Source: Lysobacter niastensis
Lineage (GTDB): Bacteria; Pseudomonadota; Gammaproteobacteria; Xanthomonadales; Xanthomonadaceae
NCBI RefSeq assembly: GCF_015453285.1
Contig: NZ_JADLZT010000009.1
Coordinates: 111,561 to 175,560 of the forward strand
Direction of reading: 5' to 3'
Length of the DNA: 64,000 bases
Position numbers and translations under genes: made by a program
Notes under the pieces: model-generated
Told to the model about the DNA's origin: nothing
Databases searched by the model: none
Seen by the model: the letters and a program-made list of their open reading frames with translations, nothing else
Part shown: positions 49,184 through 57,399 of the stretch, piece by piece
Position numbering within the stretch: position 1 is the first letter of the stretch
Layout of the letters: the number at the start of each line of letters is the position of its first letter

Positions 49184-50638
49184 ATGCCGGCCAGCTTCCT
49201 CTTCTACGACCTGGAAACCTTCGGTGCCGACCCGCGCACGACGCGGATCGCCCAGTTCGCGGCGATCCGCACCGATGCCGAACTGAACCAGATCGAAAAA
49301 CCGATCAGCATCTTCGTCCAACCGGCCGACGACCTGCTGCCCTCGCCGGCCGCCACGCTGATCACCGGCATCGCCCCGCAGCACGCGCTGCGCGAAGGCA
49401 TGAGCGAAGCCGCCGCATTCGCGCTGATCTTCGACGAGATGTCGCGAGCGGAAACCTGCAGCCTCGGTTACAACTCGCTGCGCTTCGACGACGAGTTTGT
49501 CCGCTACGGCCTGTTCCGCAACTTCTACGATGCCTACGAGCGCGAATGGCGCGGCGGCAACTCCCGCTGGGATCTGCTCGACGTGCTGCGTCTGGCGCAC
49601 GCGCTGCGTCCGGACGGCATCTGGTGGCCCAAGCGCGAGGACGGCGCGACCTCGTTCAAGCTGGAGCACCTTGCCGAAGCGAACGGGGTGCGCGAGGGCG
49701 ACGCCCACGAGGCGCTTTCCGACGTGCGGGCGCTGATCGGGTTGGCTCGCAAGCTCAAGTCCGCACAACCGCGGCTGTGGGAGTACGCGCTGCGCCTTCG
49801 CGACAAGCGCTTCGCGGCGAGCATGCTCGACGTCGTGGCGATGACGCCGGTGCTGCATGTCTCACAGCGCTTCCCGGCCAGCCGCCTGTGCTCTGCCGCA
49901 GTGATTCCAGTCGCGCGCCATCCGCGCATCGACAGCCGCGTGATCGTGTTCGACCTCGACCAGGACCCCGAGGCGCTGCTGCGCATGGACGCGGACGAGA
50001 TCGCCGATCGCCTGTATACCCCGGCCGCGGACCTGCCCGAAGGCGAACAGCGCATCGCGCTGAAGGAGATCCATCTCAATCGCTGCCCCGCCCTGATCGC
50101 CTGGGAGCATCTGCGTGCGCCTGACTTCGAGCGCCTGCGCATCGACCCGGCCCAGGCCGAGCGCCGCGCAGCCATCATCCGCGACGCCGGCCCCGACCTG
50201 GTGGAGAAGGCGCGCTGCGTGTTCCGCAGCGATCGCGCCCGGCAGCCGTCGGACGTGGACGCATCGCTCTACGACAGTTTCATCGGCGATGGCGACAAGC
50301 GCCTGTTCGCGCAGGTGCGCACCACGCCGCCGCAGGTGCTTGGCCAGCGCGAGTTCGGCTTCCGCGATGCGCGCCTACCGGAACTGCTGTTCCGTTATCG
50401 AGCCCGCAACTGGCCGGACACGCTGACCAACGAAGAGCGCGACCGTTGGGACGACTACCGCCGCCAGCGCCTGTGCGGCGAATCCGGGCGTTCCGAGTAC
50501 AGCTTCGACCGCTTCCATGCCGAAATCGCCGCGCTTCGCGCCGCGCACACGGCCGATGACGGAAAACTCGCCCTGCTCGACCGCCTGGAGGCCTGGGGCC
50601 GCGAGATCGGCACCGAGTTGATGGAACCGGCGACCTGA
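49184..50638 (+). CDS. sbcB: Exodeoxyribonuclease I
   Basis: ExoI degrades single-stranded DNA 3' to 5' in recombination and mismatch repair. The 484-residue protein opens with the DEDDh exonuclease motif FLFYDLETFGADP, has GYNSLRFDDEFVRYGLFRNFYD and DAHEALSDVRALIGLAR, and the SH3-like and helical C-terminal domains. The ATG at 49184 was chosen over 49118 because it gives the conserved start and has an AAGGA site. It follows kmo by 31 bases. Confidence 0.95.
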   Translation: MPASFLFYDLETFGADPRTTRIAQFAAIRTDAELNQIEKPISIFVQPADDLLPSPAATLITGIAPQHALREGMSEAAAFALIFDEMSRAETCSLGYNSLRFDDEFVRYGLFRNFYDAYEREWRGGNSRWDLLDVLRLAHALRPDGIWWPKREDGATSFKLEHLAEANGVREGDAHEALSDVRALIGLARKLKSAQPRLWEYALRLRDKRFAASMLDVVAMTPVLHVSQRFPASRLCSAAVIPVARHPRIDSRVIVFDLDQDPEALLRMDADEIADRLYTPAADLPEGEQRIALKEIHLNRCPALIAWEHLRAPDFERLRIDPAQAERRAAIIRDAGPDLVEKARCVFRSDRARQPSDVDASLYDSFIGDGDKRLFAQVRTTPPQVLGQREFGFRDARLPELLFRYRARNWPDTLTNEERDRWDDYRRQRLCGESGRSEYSFDRFHAEIAALRAAHTADDGKLALLDRLEAWGREIGTELMEPAT

Positions 50639-50666
50639 GCCGCCCGCTTTCGATGAGCACGTCTTC

Positions 50667-51353
50667 ATGAGCACGTACTTCAGCGACGCCAGCTTCCGCT
50701 TCCTTCGGGGCCTGGCGCGCAACAACGACCGCGAATGGTTCCATGCGCACAAGGGCGACTACGACGCGCACGTGAAGGAACCGTTCCAGCACCTGCTCAC
50801 CGACCTGCAGCCGGTGTTGCGGCAGGTCAGCGAACACTACCGCTCCGAACCCAAGGGCGTGGGCGGTTCGATGTTCCGCATCCAGCGCGACACCCGCTTC
50901 GCCAACGACAAGACGCCGTACAAGTCCTGGCAGGGCGCGCGCCTGTTCCACGAGCGCGGTCGCCAAGTCGAGGCACCGTCGTTCTACCTGCACGTGCAGC
51001 CCGGCAACTGCTTCATCGGCGCAGGCCTGTGGCACCCGCAACCGGAGACGCTGCGGCGTGTGCGCCATTTCATCCTCGACAATCCCGGCAGCTGGAAGGC
51101 GGCGGCGCACGAGTCGAAGTTCCGCCGCCGCTTCGACCTGGACGACAGCGAGACGCTGACGCGCATGCCGCGTGGATTCCCGGACGACTTCGAGTTCGCG
51201 GACGACCTCAAGCGCAAGAACTTCGTCGCGCTTCGCGCCATCGACGACGCAACCATGACCGGGCCGCGGCTGCTGAAGTCGCTGGAGACCGACCTGACGG
51301 GACTCGGCCCGTTCACCGACTACCTGTGCGCGGCGCTGGACCTGGAGTTCTGA
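50667..51353 (+). CDS. DUF2461 family protein
   Basis: A 228-residue protein of the DUF2461 family, of unknown function. Conserved motifs: FLRGLARNNDREWFHAHK at the N-terminus, GGSMFRIQRDTRFANDKTPYK in the middle and a Gly-rich FYLHVQPGNCFIGAGLW. Soluble, no signal sequence. It lies 28 bases after sbcB and is the last gene of the plus-strand run. Convergent with the RidA gene. Confidence 0.85.
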   Translation: MSTYFSDASFRFLRGLARNNDREWFHAHKGDYDAHVKEPFQHLLTDLQPVLRQVSEHYRSEPKGVGGSMFRIQRDTRFANDKTPYKSWQGARLFHERGRQVEAPSFYLHVQPGNCFIGAGLWHPQPETLRRVRHFILDNPGSWKAAAHESKFRRRFDLDDSETLTRMPRGFPDDFEFADDLKRKNFVALRAIDDATMTGPRLLKSLETDLTGLGPFTDYLCAALDLEF

Positions 51354-51362
51354 CGCAAGCCG

Positions 51363-51749
51363 TCACAGCACGGCATCGACTTCGGTCTCGACCAGCCATT
51401 CCGGATCGATGAAGCGCACGACCTGGACCACGGTGTTCACCGGCCGGATGGAGCCGAACACTTCGCCGTGGACCTTGCCCACGGCTTCCCAGTCTTCGAT
51501 CCGCGTCAGCAGCGTGCGCGTGCGGATGACGTTCTCCATGCCGCCGCCGAGCTGCTCGATGGCGAGGCGCGAGATTTCCAGGCAGCGCCGCATCTGGGCG
51601 GCCGCATCGCCCACAGCCACGGTTTTGCCGTCCGGCGCCAGCGGGGCGGTACCGGCGACCGAGATGACGTTGCCGATGCGCACTGCGCGGGAAAAACCAA
51701 ACGCCGGCTCGTACGGGCTGCCGGTCGACACGTTCTGGCGTTCGCTCAT
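51363..51749 (-). CDS. RidA family protein
   Basis: A 128-residue RidA-fold protein with FSRAVRIGNVISVAGTAPLAPDG and the late motif RFIDPEWLVETEVDAVL. The conserved active-site Arg of imine deaminases is not obvious in this protein, so it may be a non-deaminating subfamily. The ATG at 51749 (GGAG upstream) was chosen over 51782. It ends nine bases from the DUF2461 stop. Confidence 0.85.
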   Translation of the reverse strand: MSERQNVSTGSPYEPAFGFSRAVRIGNVISVAGTAPLAPDGKTVAVGDAAAQMRRCLEISRLAIEQLGGGMENVIRTRTLLTRIEDWEAVGKVHGEVFGSIRPVNTVVQVVRFIDPEWLVETEVDAVL

Positions 51750-51797
51750 GACTGCACTCCGGTCCTGCCCTGGCGGATTCATTCGAGCACGCCGCCG

Positions 51798-53015
51798 ATG
51801 AAGCCCGCATCAGGCCTCATAATTCGCGTTCCCCACTCCCAGGGCGCCCGCTTGTCCCCCGCCGACTTCCGCCGCTACGCGCTGTTCTATCTTGGCTATT
51901 ACGGCGCGCTGGGGGCCTACACACCCTATGTCGGCCGCTGGGTGGCGGCCAACGGTCACAGCGGTTATGTCGTCGGCGCGATGCTGGCGCTGTGGTATGG
52001 CGGCCGTATCGTCGCGCCGCCGACCTGGGCGCGGATGAGCGCGCGCAGTCCGTCACCGGGGCACTGGCTGGTAGCCGGATGCGTGTTGTCGCTGCTGGGC
52101 TTCGCCGCCTTCGCGGGCTTCGACGCGGGCATGATGCTGTTCGTCACGATGGCCTGGTTCGGTGTGTTCTTCAACGCGGTGATGCCGCAGTTCGAGGCCA
52201 TGACGCTGTCGGCACTCGGGCAGCGCAACCACGACTACGGCCTCATCCGCATGTGGGGCTCGATCGGTTTCCTGATCGTTGCCGGCACGTACGGCTGGCT
52301 GCTGGACCGTCTCGGCAATGACGCGTTCGTGTGGCTCACCCTGCCATGGCTGGCACTGACCGTATTCGCCGCCTGGCTGCATCGCAACGATCGCCCGGCG
52401 ACCGTGGAAGCTGCGCCGACGAGCGCCGAACCGCTGTGGCGACGCCCGGGGGCGCGTCGGCTCCTGCTCACCGCGATGCTCATGCAGCTCGGTTTCGGGC
52501 CGTTCTACGTCTTCTACACGCTGCACCTGCAGGCGCATGGGCATGGCGGCTTCGCCGTCGGCATGCTGTGGGCGATCGGCGTCGTGTGCGAGATCGCGAT
52601 GTTCTACCTCGCGCCGAGGCTGGTGCAGCGCTTCGGCGCGCACCGCCTGATGACCGCATGCATCCTGGCCACGATGGCGCGCTGGACGATGGTGGCGTTG
52701 CTCGGGGATTCGTTTGCCTGGATGGCCGTGGCGCAGACCGGCCATGCGTTGAGCTTCGCCGCATTCCATGCCGGTTGCATGCGGCGCATGGCCGAGTTGT
52801 TCCCGGTACGCCGCGACATGGCCGCCGCACAGGGGCTGCTGTACGGCTTCAGCGGCGGCATCGGCGGCGTCGCCGGCGCTGGACTCGCAGCGCTGACATG
52901 GCAGGCAGGCGGCGGCGAGCTGGCCTTCCTGTCCGGTGCAGCGATCGGCATCGCGACACTGCTGGCCCACACGTTGGCACTGCGGGCGCCGCGAGCCGCT
53001 GCTGCCGAATCCTGA
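51798..53015 (+). CDS. MFS transporter
   Basis: A 405-residue membrane protein with about 12 hydrophobic segments, of the major facilitator type that includes phenylpropionate and lactose-permease-like proteins. The first segment begins FRRYALFYLGYYGALGAY. The conserved loop with GLIRMWGSIGFLIVAGTYGWLLDR follows the fourth segment. Start choice is uncertain: ATG at 51798, or a TTG at 51852 closer to the first helix. Substrate unknown. Confidence 0.85.
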   Translation: MKPASGLIIRVPHSQGARLSPADFRRYALFYLGYYGALGAYTPYVGRWVAANGHSGYVVGAMLALWYGGRIVAPPTWARMSARSPSPGHWLVAGCVLSLLGFAAFAGFDAGMMLFVTMAWFGVFFNAVMPQFEAMTLSALGQRNHDYGLIRMWGSIGFLIVAGTYGWLLDRLGNDAFVWLTLPWLALTVFAAWLHRNDRPATVEAAPTSAEPLWRRPGARRLLLTAMLMQLGFGPFYVFYTLHLQAHGHGGFAVGMLWAIGVVCEIAMFYLAPRLVQRFGAHRLMTACILATMARWTMVALLGDSFAWMAVAQTGHALSFAAFHAGCMRRMAELFPVRRDMAAAQGLLYGFSGGIGGVAGAGLAALTWQAGGGELAFLSGAAIGIATLLAHTLALRAPRAAAAES

Positions 53016-53059
53016 GGTTCCGTGTTTATGCTGTGCCTTCGTCCAACGGAGGCAGTCGA

Positions 53060-53617
53060 ATGAAGCTCGGGATCGCGTTGTTGCTTGCCGCCATGCTGGC
53101 TCTGCTCGGCTGGCTGGCGGCCGGACCGTTCATGACGGTCAACGCCATCCGCGAGGCGATCCAGAAGCAGGACTCGGCCGCGCTGTCGGAACACGTCGAC
53201 TTCCCTGCCCTGCGTAGCAACCTGCGCGCGCAGGCCGAGGACCTGATCGCCCGTCGCGCCGGCTCCGCACAGGACAATCCGATTACCGCGATCGTGCTCG
53301 GTGTGGCCAACAGCGCCGCTGGCAGTGCGATCGATGCGCTCGCCACGCCGGCCGGTATCGGTGCGGTACTGGAAGGGCGCGGGCTGTGGCATCGCATCAC
53401 AGGCGGGGGCATCGGCGGCGACAGCTATTCGCATGCGTCGCCGCCCGACCTGTTGCGCGATGCGAAGTATCGCTTCGAATCGCCTTCGCGCTTTACCGCG
53501 ACGATCAATGACGCCGACGGCGATCCCGTCGTGTTCGTGCTGCACCGCCATGGGCTGAACTGGAAGCTGGACGATATCCGCATGCCCTGGGGCGATGCGG
53601 CCGCGGCGACCGATTGA
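53060..53617 (+). CDS. DUF2939 family membrane-anchored protein
   Basis: A 185-residue protein with a single N-terminal membrane helix (about 3-27) and a domain with ALSEHVDFPALRSNLRAQ, typical of DUF2939. The rest is extracytoplasmic. A GGAGG ribosome site precedes the ATG. The frame is open well upstream inside the MFS gene, but that is in a different frame from the transporter and unlikely to be coding. Function unknown. Confidence 0.85.
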   Translation: MKLGIALLLAAMLALLGWLAAGPFMTVNAIREAIQKQDSAALSEHVDFPALRSNLRAQAEDLIARRAGSAQDNPITAIVLGVANSAAGSAIDALATPAGIGAVLEGRGLWHRITGGGIGGDSYSHASPPDLLRDAKYRFESPSRFTATINDADGDPVVFVLHRHGLNWKLDDIRMPWGDAAAATD

Positions 53618-53776
53618 CTCTGTTATCGATAATCGCCTTGTAGGGGTGCACCTGCAGCGATTGCGCCAGCTTCATTCCTCCGGGATTCACCACCCTCTCA
53701 CGCCGCCGGGGCCAGTCTGTCCGATGGATGCGTGAGCGTCCGCGCGACACGTACCAACGTCGGACGAGGTGACGTT

Positions 53777-54295
53777 ATGAGATTCAAGGCGCTATTGGCG
53801 ATAGCCGCGATGCTGCCGATCACGGCAGCGCAAGCGGAAGACAAGGTATTCAAGGTCGATCTGGTCAGCACTCAGGAAGTGCCGGCGCTATCGACGGGCG
53901 GAAGCGGAGAGTTCAGGGCCCGCATCAGTAACAACGGCAGCGAGATCCAATACGAACTGACGTACGACGGACTGACTGGCAGCCCGACCCAAGCGCATAT
54001 CCACTTTGGACAGAGGGCCGTCAATGGCGGCATCTCAGCGTTCCTGTGCACGAACCTCGGTAACGCGCCCGCCGGCGTCCAGACACAGGCCTGCCCCGCA
54101 CAGCCGGGAGTCATCATCGGCACCATTACGACGGCCGATGTGATCGGTCCGGCCGGACAAGGCATTGCAGCGGGCGAACTGGATGAGCTGATCAGCGCGA
54201 TTCGCGCCGGTGCCGCCTATGTGAATGTGCACACCGCCGCTTTCCCAGGTGGCGAGATCCGCAGCCAGTTGGGCAGCCACCGCCACGATCACTGA
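53777..54295 (+). CDS. Exported CHRD-domain protein
   Basis: A 172-residue exported protein. A signal peptide (about 1-20, ending TAAQA) is followed by one CHRD domain: FKVDLVSTQEVPALSTGGSGEFRARIS, ITYELTYDGL-like strand pairing, AHIHFGQRAVNGGISAFLC and AYVNVHTAAFPGGEIRSQL. It ends in a His-rich tail (HRHDH). GAGGTGA precedes the ATG. CHRD proteins are often secreted and bind metal or bacterial partners. No function is known here. A palindrome, TTATCGATAA, lies upstream at 53623-53632. Confidence 0.88.
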   Translation: MRFKALLAIAAMLPITAAQAEDKVFKVDLVSTQEVPALSTGGSGEFRARISNNGSEIQYELTYDGLTGSPTQAHIHFGQRAVNGGISAFLCTNLGNAPAGVQTQACPAQPGVIIGTITTADVIGPAGQGIAAGELDELISAIRAGAAYVNVHTAAFPGGEIRSQLGSHRHDH

Positions 54296-54298
54296 GCG

Positions 54299-55204
54299 TC
54301 AGCCGTTGGCGACACCGTGCGGCACATGACCGGCCGCGACATGGTCACGCGCCGAGGCGATGTTGTGCTCGGAATCGTCGAAGAAGATGTCGGCGCCGAA
54401 TGCTTCCAGGAACGGCCCCTTCGCGCGGCCGCCCAGGAACAGTGCCTCGTCGAGCCGGATATCCCACTCGCGCAGGGTGCGGATGACGCGCTCGTGCGCG
54501 GGAATCGAGCGCGCGGTCACCAACGCGGTGCGGATCGGCGCGGCCTGTCCGGTCGGGAACGCCTGCTGCAGGCGATGCAGCGCGTCGAGGAAGCCGCGGA
54601 ACGGCCCGCCCGAGAGCGGATCGCCGGCATGGCTGCGTTCGTGTTCGGTGAACGCCGCCAGCCCGCCCTGGCGTGACACACGTTCGCCCTCGTCATCGAA
54701 GATCACCGCGTCGCCGTCGAATGCGATGCGCAGCTGGTCGTGGCGTTGCTGTGGCGCTTTGGAGGGCAGCAGCGTGGCCGCGGCGACCCCGGCCGCCAGC
54801 GCACTGCGGACGTCCTCGGCATTGGCCGACAGGAACAGGTCCGCATTGAACGGCCGGATGTATGGGAACGGCGGCGCGCCATTGCTGAAGGCCGCCCGCT
54901 TGATCGCCAGGCCGTGGTGCGCGATCGAGTTGAAGATGCGCAGGCCGCTGTCGGCGGAGTTGCGCGAGATCAGGATCACCTCGACCCGCGGTGCTTCCGA
55001 CGGCGCGCCGTCGTTGAGCGCAAGCAGTTTGCGCACCAGCGGGAAGGCCACGCCCGGCGCGAGCAGGTCATCCTCGTGCGAGCGCTGGAAGTCCGCATAG
55101 GCCTCGATGCCCTCGCGCTCGAACAGCGCATGGCTTTCCTCCATGTCGAACAGGGTCCGGGAGGAGATCGCAACGATCAGGGGGTCGGCATCACGGTCGG
55201 GCAT
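54299..55204 (-). CDS. 5'-nucleotidase, cytosolic IA-type
   Basis: A 301-residue protein resembling the 5'-nucleotidase family that includes mammalian cytosolic 5'-nucleotidase 1A. Motifs are IVAISSRTLFDMEESHALFE at the N-terminus, RVEVILISRNSADSGLRIFNSI, LRIAFDGDAVIFDDE and GRAKGPFLEAFGADIFFDDSE, as expected of a HAD-like nucleotidase. The ATG at 55204 was chosen over 55354. It is convergent with the CHRD gene and divergent from the hydrolase. Confidence 0.85.
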   Translation of the reverse strand: MPDRDADPLIVAISSRTLFDMEESHALFEREGIEAYADFQRSHEDDLLAPGVAFPLVRKLLALNDGAPSEAPRVEVILISRNSADSGLRIFNSIAHHGLAIKRAAFSNGAPPFPYIRPFNADLFLSANAEDVRSALAAGVAAATLLPSKAPQQRHDQLRIAFDGDAVIFDDEGERVSRQGGLAAFTEHERSHAGDPLSGGPFRGFLDALHRLQQAFPTGQAAPIRTALVTARSIPAHERVIRTLREWDIRLDEALFLGGRAKGPFLEAFGADIFFDDSEHNIASARDHVAAGHVPHGVANG

Positions 55205-55331
55205 GAGGCTATTGTGCCCGGTCCGGCGCCGCGCCGCTGCCAGGTCTGCCGCGTACCGCAACCGCTGTCGCGCTGGCCGTATCGCTGGTAGCAGGTGCCG
55301 CCACCGGAACGGCGGCTTGAACGGGGACCCC

Positions 55332-56462
55332 ATGAAGAAGACGCTGTTTGCCACACTGCTGCTCGCCGCCGGTTGCTTCGGCGCACACGCGCAGGACTGC
55401 CCGGACCGCTCCGCTTACGCGCCCGCGCGCGAAATCATTGAGGACTGGCAGAAAATCGTCGCGCCGTCAGGGGTGCAGGAGTCCTACAAGACCCGCATCG
55501 GCGGCATCGACCAGTGGCTCACCGTTCGCGGCCAGGACCGCGACAACCCGGTCATCCTGTTCGTCCATGGCGGCCCGGCCGCGCCGGTGACGCCGACCCT
55601 GTGGCAGTTCCAGCGCCCGCTCGAGGAATACTTCACCGTCGTCGACTGGGACCAGCGCGGCGCAGGCAAGACCTATAACGAAGCCGCACCGGAGTCGGTG
55701 GCGGGCACCATCCGCATCTCCCGCTACGTCGACGACGCCATCGAGGTCGCCGAGTACGTGCGCAAGCGGTATGGAAAACGCAAGCTGATCCTGATGGGCC
55801 ACAGCTGGGGCACGATCGTCAGCATGAAGGCCGCGTTGCAGCGCCCGGACCTGTTCTACGCCTACGTGGGAATCGGCCAGGTCATCAACACGCGCGACAA
55901 CGAGCGCATCAGCTACGACTACGGGCTGGCGCAGGCCAGGGCCCGCGGCAATGCCGAAGCCGTGAAGGAAATGGAGGCGATCGGCCCGTATCCGGGCAGC
56001 ACGCCGATCACCCGCGAGCGCATCATCGTCGCCCGCAAGTGGCCTCAGTTCTATGGCGGCCTGACTGCGTTCCGTGAGGATTCGAACTTCTACTACCGCG
56101 GTCCGCGCCTGTCGCCCGATTACACGGACAAGGACCGTTGCGCGATCAACCTCGGCAGCGAACTCACCTTGGGTCGCGTGCTGCCGGAGTTCCTGGACGT
56201 GGACTTCAAGGGCGTCCACGACTTCCCGATCCCGGTGGTGATGTTCATGGGACGTCACGACTACACAACGCCGTCGGAGCCCACAGAAGCCTGGCTGCAG
56301 CGCGTGGCCGCGCCCTACAAGCAGGGCGTCTGGTTCGAGCGCTCGGCGCACATGATTCCGTGGGAGGAGCCGGGCAAGACGCTCGCCAGCCTGTTGCAGT
56401 ACGTGCGCCCGTTGGCCGACGCCGCGGACGGTGGGGCGAACGGCGGAACTAACGGCCAGTAA
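55332..56462 (+). CDS. Exported alpha/beta hydrolase (prolyl aminopeptidase-like)
   Basis: A 376-residue serine hydrolase of the alpha/beta fold, close to proline iminopeptidases. A signal peptide (cleaved after AHA, residue 20) directs it outside the cytoplasm. Catalytic residues are evident: oxyanion loop HGGPAAP, nucleophile Ser158 in GHSWGT, Asp in GRHDYTTP and His in SAHMIPWEEP. The exported location and Ala-containing oxyanion motif leave open whether it cleaves peptides or esters. The ATG at 55332 is preceded by GGGG. It is followed 32 bases later by the convergent nadK gene. Confidence 0.88.
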   Translation: MKKTLFATLLLAAGCFGAHAQDCPDRSAYAPAREIIEDWQKIVAPSGVQESYKTRIGGIDQWLTVRGQDRDNPVILFVHGGPAAPVTPTLWQFQRPLEEYFTVVDWDQRGAGKTYNEAAPESVAGTIRISRYVDDAIEVAEYVRKRYGKRKLILMGHSWGTIVSMKAALQRPDLFYAYVGIGQVINTRDNERISYDYGLAQARARGNAEAVKEMEAIGPYPGSTPITRERIIVARKWPQFYGGLTAFREDSNFYYRGPRLSPDYTDKDRCAINLGSELTLGRVLPEFLDVDFKGVHDFPIPVVMFMGRHDYTTPSEPTEAWLQRVAAPYKQGVWFERSAHMIPWEEPGKTLASLLQYVRPLADAADGGANGGTNGQ

Positions 56463-56494
56463 CCGGACGCGGCTGGTTCGGCTGCGAAGTCGCG

Positions 56495-57268
56495 TCAGCC
56501 GCTGGTGAACTGCTCCGCCAGCATGCGCTCTTCGAGGTTGTGCTCGGGATCGAACAGCAGCGTCACGGTGCGGTCGTGCGATTCGCGGATGGTCACCTCG
56601 ACCACGTCGCGCACCTCGTGCGAATCGGCGGTCGCACTGACCGGGCGCTTGTAGGGGTCGAGCACGCGGAAGCGCACTTCCGTGTCGGCCTTCAGCACGG
56701 CACCGCGCCAGCGTCGCGGACGGAATGCCGCGATCGGCGTCAGTGCGACCACGTTGGCGCCCAGCGGCAGGATCGGGCCGTGTGCGGAGAAGTTGTAGGC
56801 GGTGCTGCCCGCCGGTGTCGCCACCAGCACGCCGTCGCAGATCAGCTCGTCCAGGCGCGTCTCGCCGTTGAGGTCGATGCGCAGGTGTGCCGCCTGGCGC
56901 GTCTGCCGCAGCATCGAGACCTCGTTGTAGGCCAGTGAGCCCACGGTGGCGCCGGACTCGGTCTGCACGATCATTTCGAGTGGTCGCAGCACCGCGGGTT
57001 CGGCCGCGTGCAGGCGCTCCATCAGGGCATCGCCATCGTGATGGTTCATCAGGAAACCGACCGTGCCCAGCTTCATGCCGTATACCGGCTTGCCCAGGCT
57101 GCCATGGCGATGCAGCGTCGCCAGCATGAAGCCGTCGCCGCCCAGCGCGACCAGGATGTCGGCGTCGGCGGGTTCGTGCTGGCCATGGCGTGCGACCAGT
57201 CCGGCAAGCGCGCGTTGCGCTTCGTCGGCGGGACTGGCGAGGAAGGCGATGCGAGGCGTCGCGGTCAT
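56495..57268 (-). CDS. nadK: NAD kinase
   Basis: NAD kinase makes NADP from NAD and ATP. The 257-residue protein has the GGDG motif (43-46), the NE motif (NEVSML), the [20 protein letters not shown] motif and the C-terminal segment with [11 protein letters not shown]. The length is typical of the gammaproteobacterial enzyme minus its N-terminal part. I chose the ATG at 57268 with a GGAG ribosome site. It is the next gene after gdhB on the same strand. Confidence 0.95.
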   Translation of the reverse strand: MTATPRIAFLASPADEAQRALAGLVARHGQHEPADADILVALGGDGFMLATLHRHGSLGKPVYGMKLGTVGFLMNHHDGDALMERLHAAEPAVLRPLEMIVQTESGATVGSLAYNEVSMLRQTRQAAHLRIDLNGETRLDELICDGVLVATPAGSTAYNFSAHGPILPLGANVVALTPIAAFRPRRWRGAVLKADTEVRFRVLDPYKRPVSATADSHEVRDVVEVTIRESHDRTVTLLFDPEHNLEERMLAEQFTSG

Positions 57269-57369
57269 CGGCGGCTCCGGCTGAATGCGCGCAGCATAAC
57301 CCGGACCGGTTTCAGGATTGGGAAACAACGCGTGACGGCAGCATGGCGCCGCCGCCCCAAAAGCAGTGA

Positions 57370-57387
57370 GCCCGGCTTTCGCCGGGC
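57370..57387 (-). terminator. Weak terminator-like hairpin after the glutamate dehydrogenase gene
   Basis: GCCCGGC (57370-57376) pairs with GCCGGGC (57381-57387), giving a GAAA tetraloop on the minus strand. The U-tract (TTTT) starts only about seven bases later, so termination is probably partial, allowing some transcription into nadK. Confidence 0.55.
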
Positions 57388-57399
57388 CCACCGTGTCGA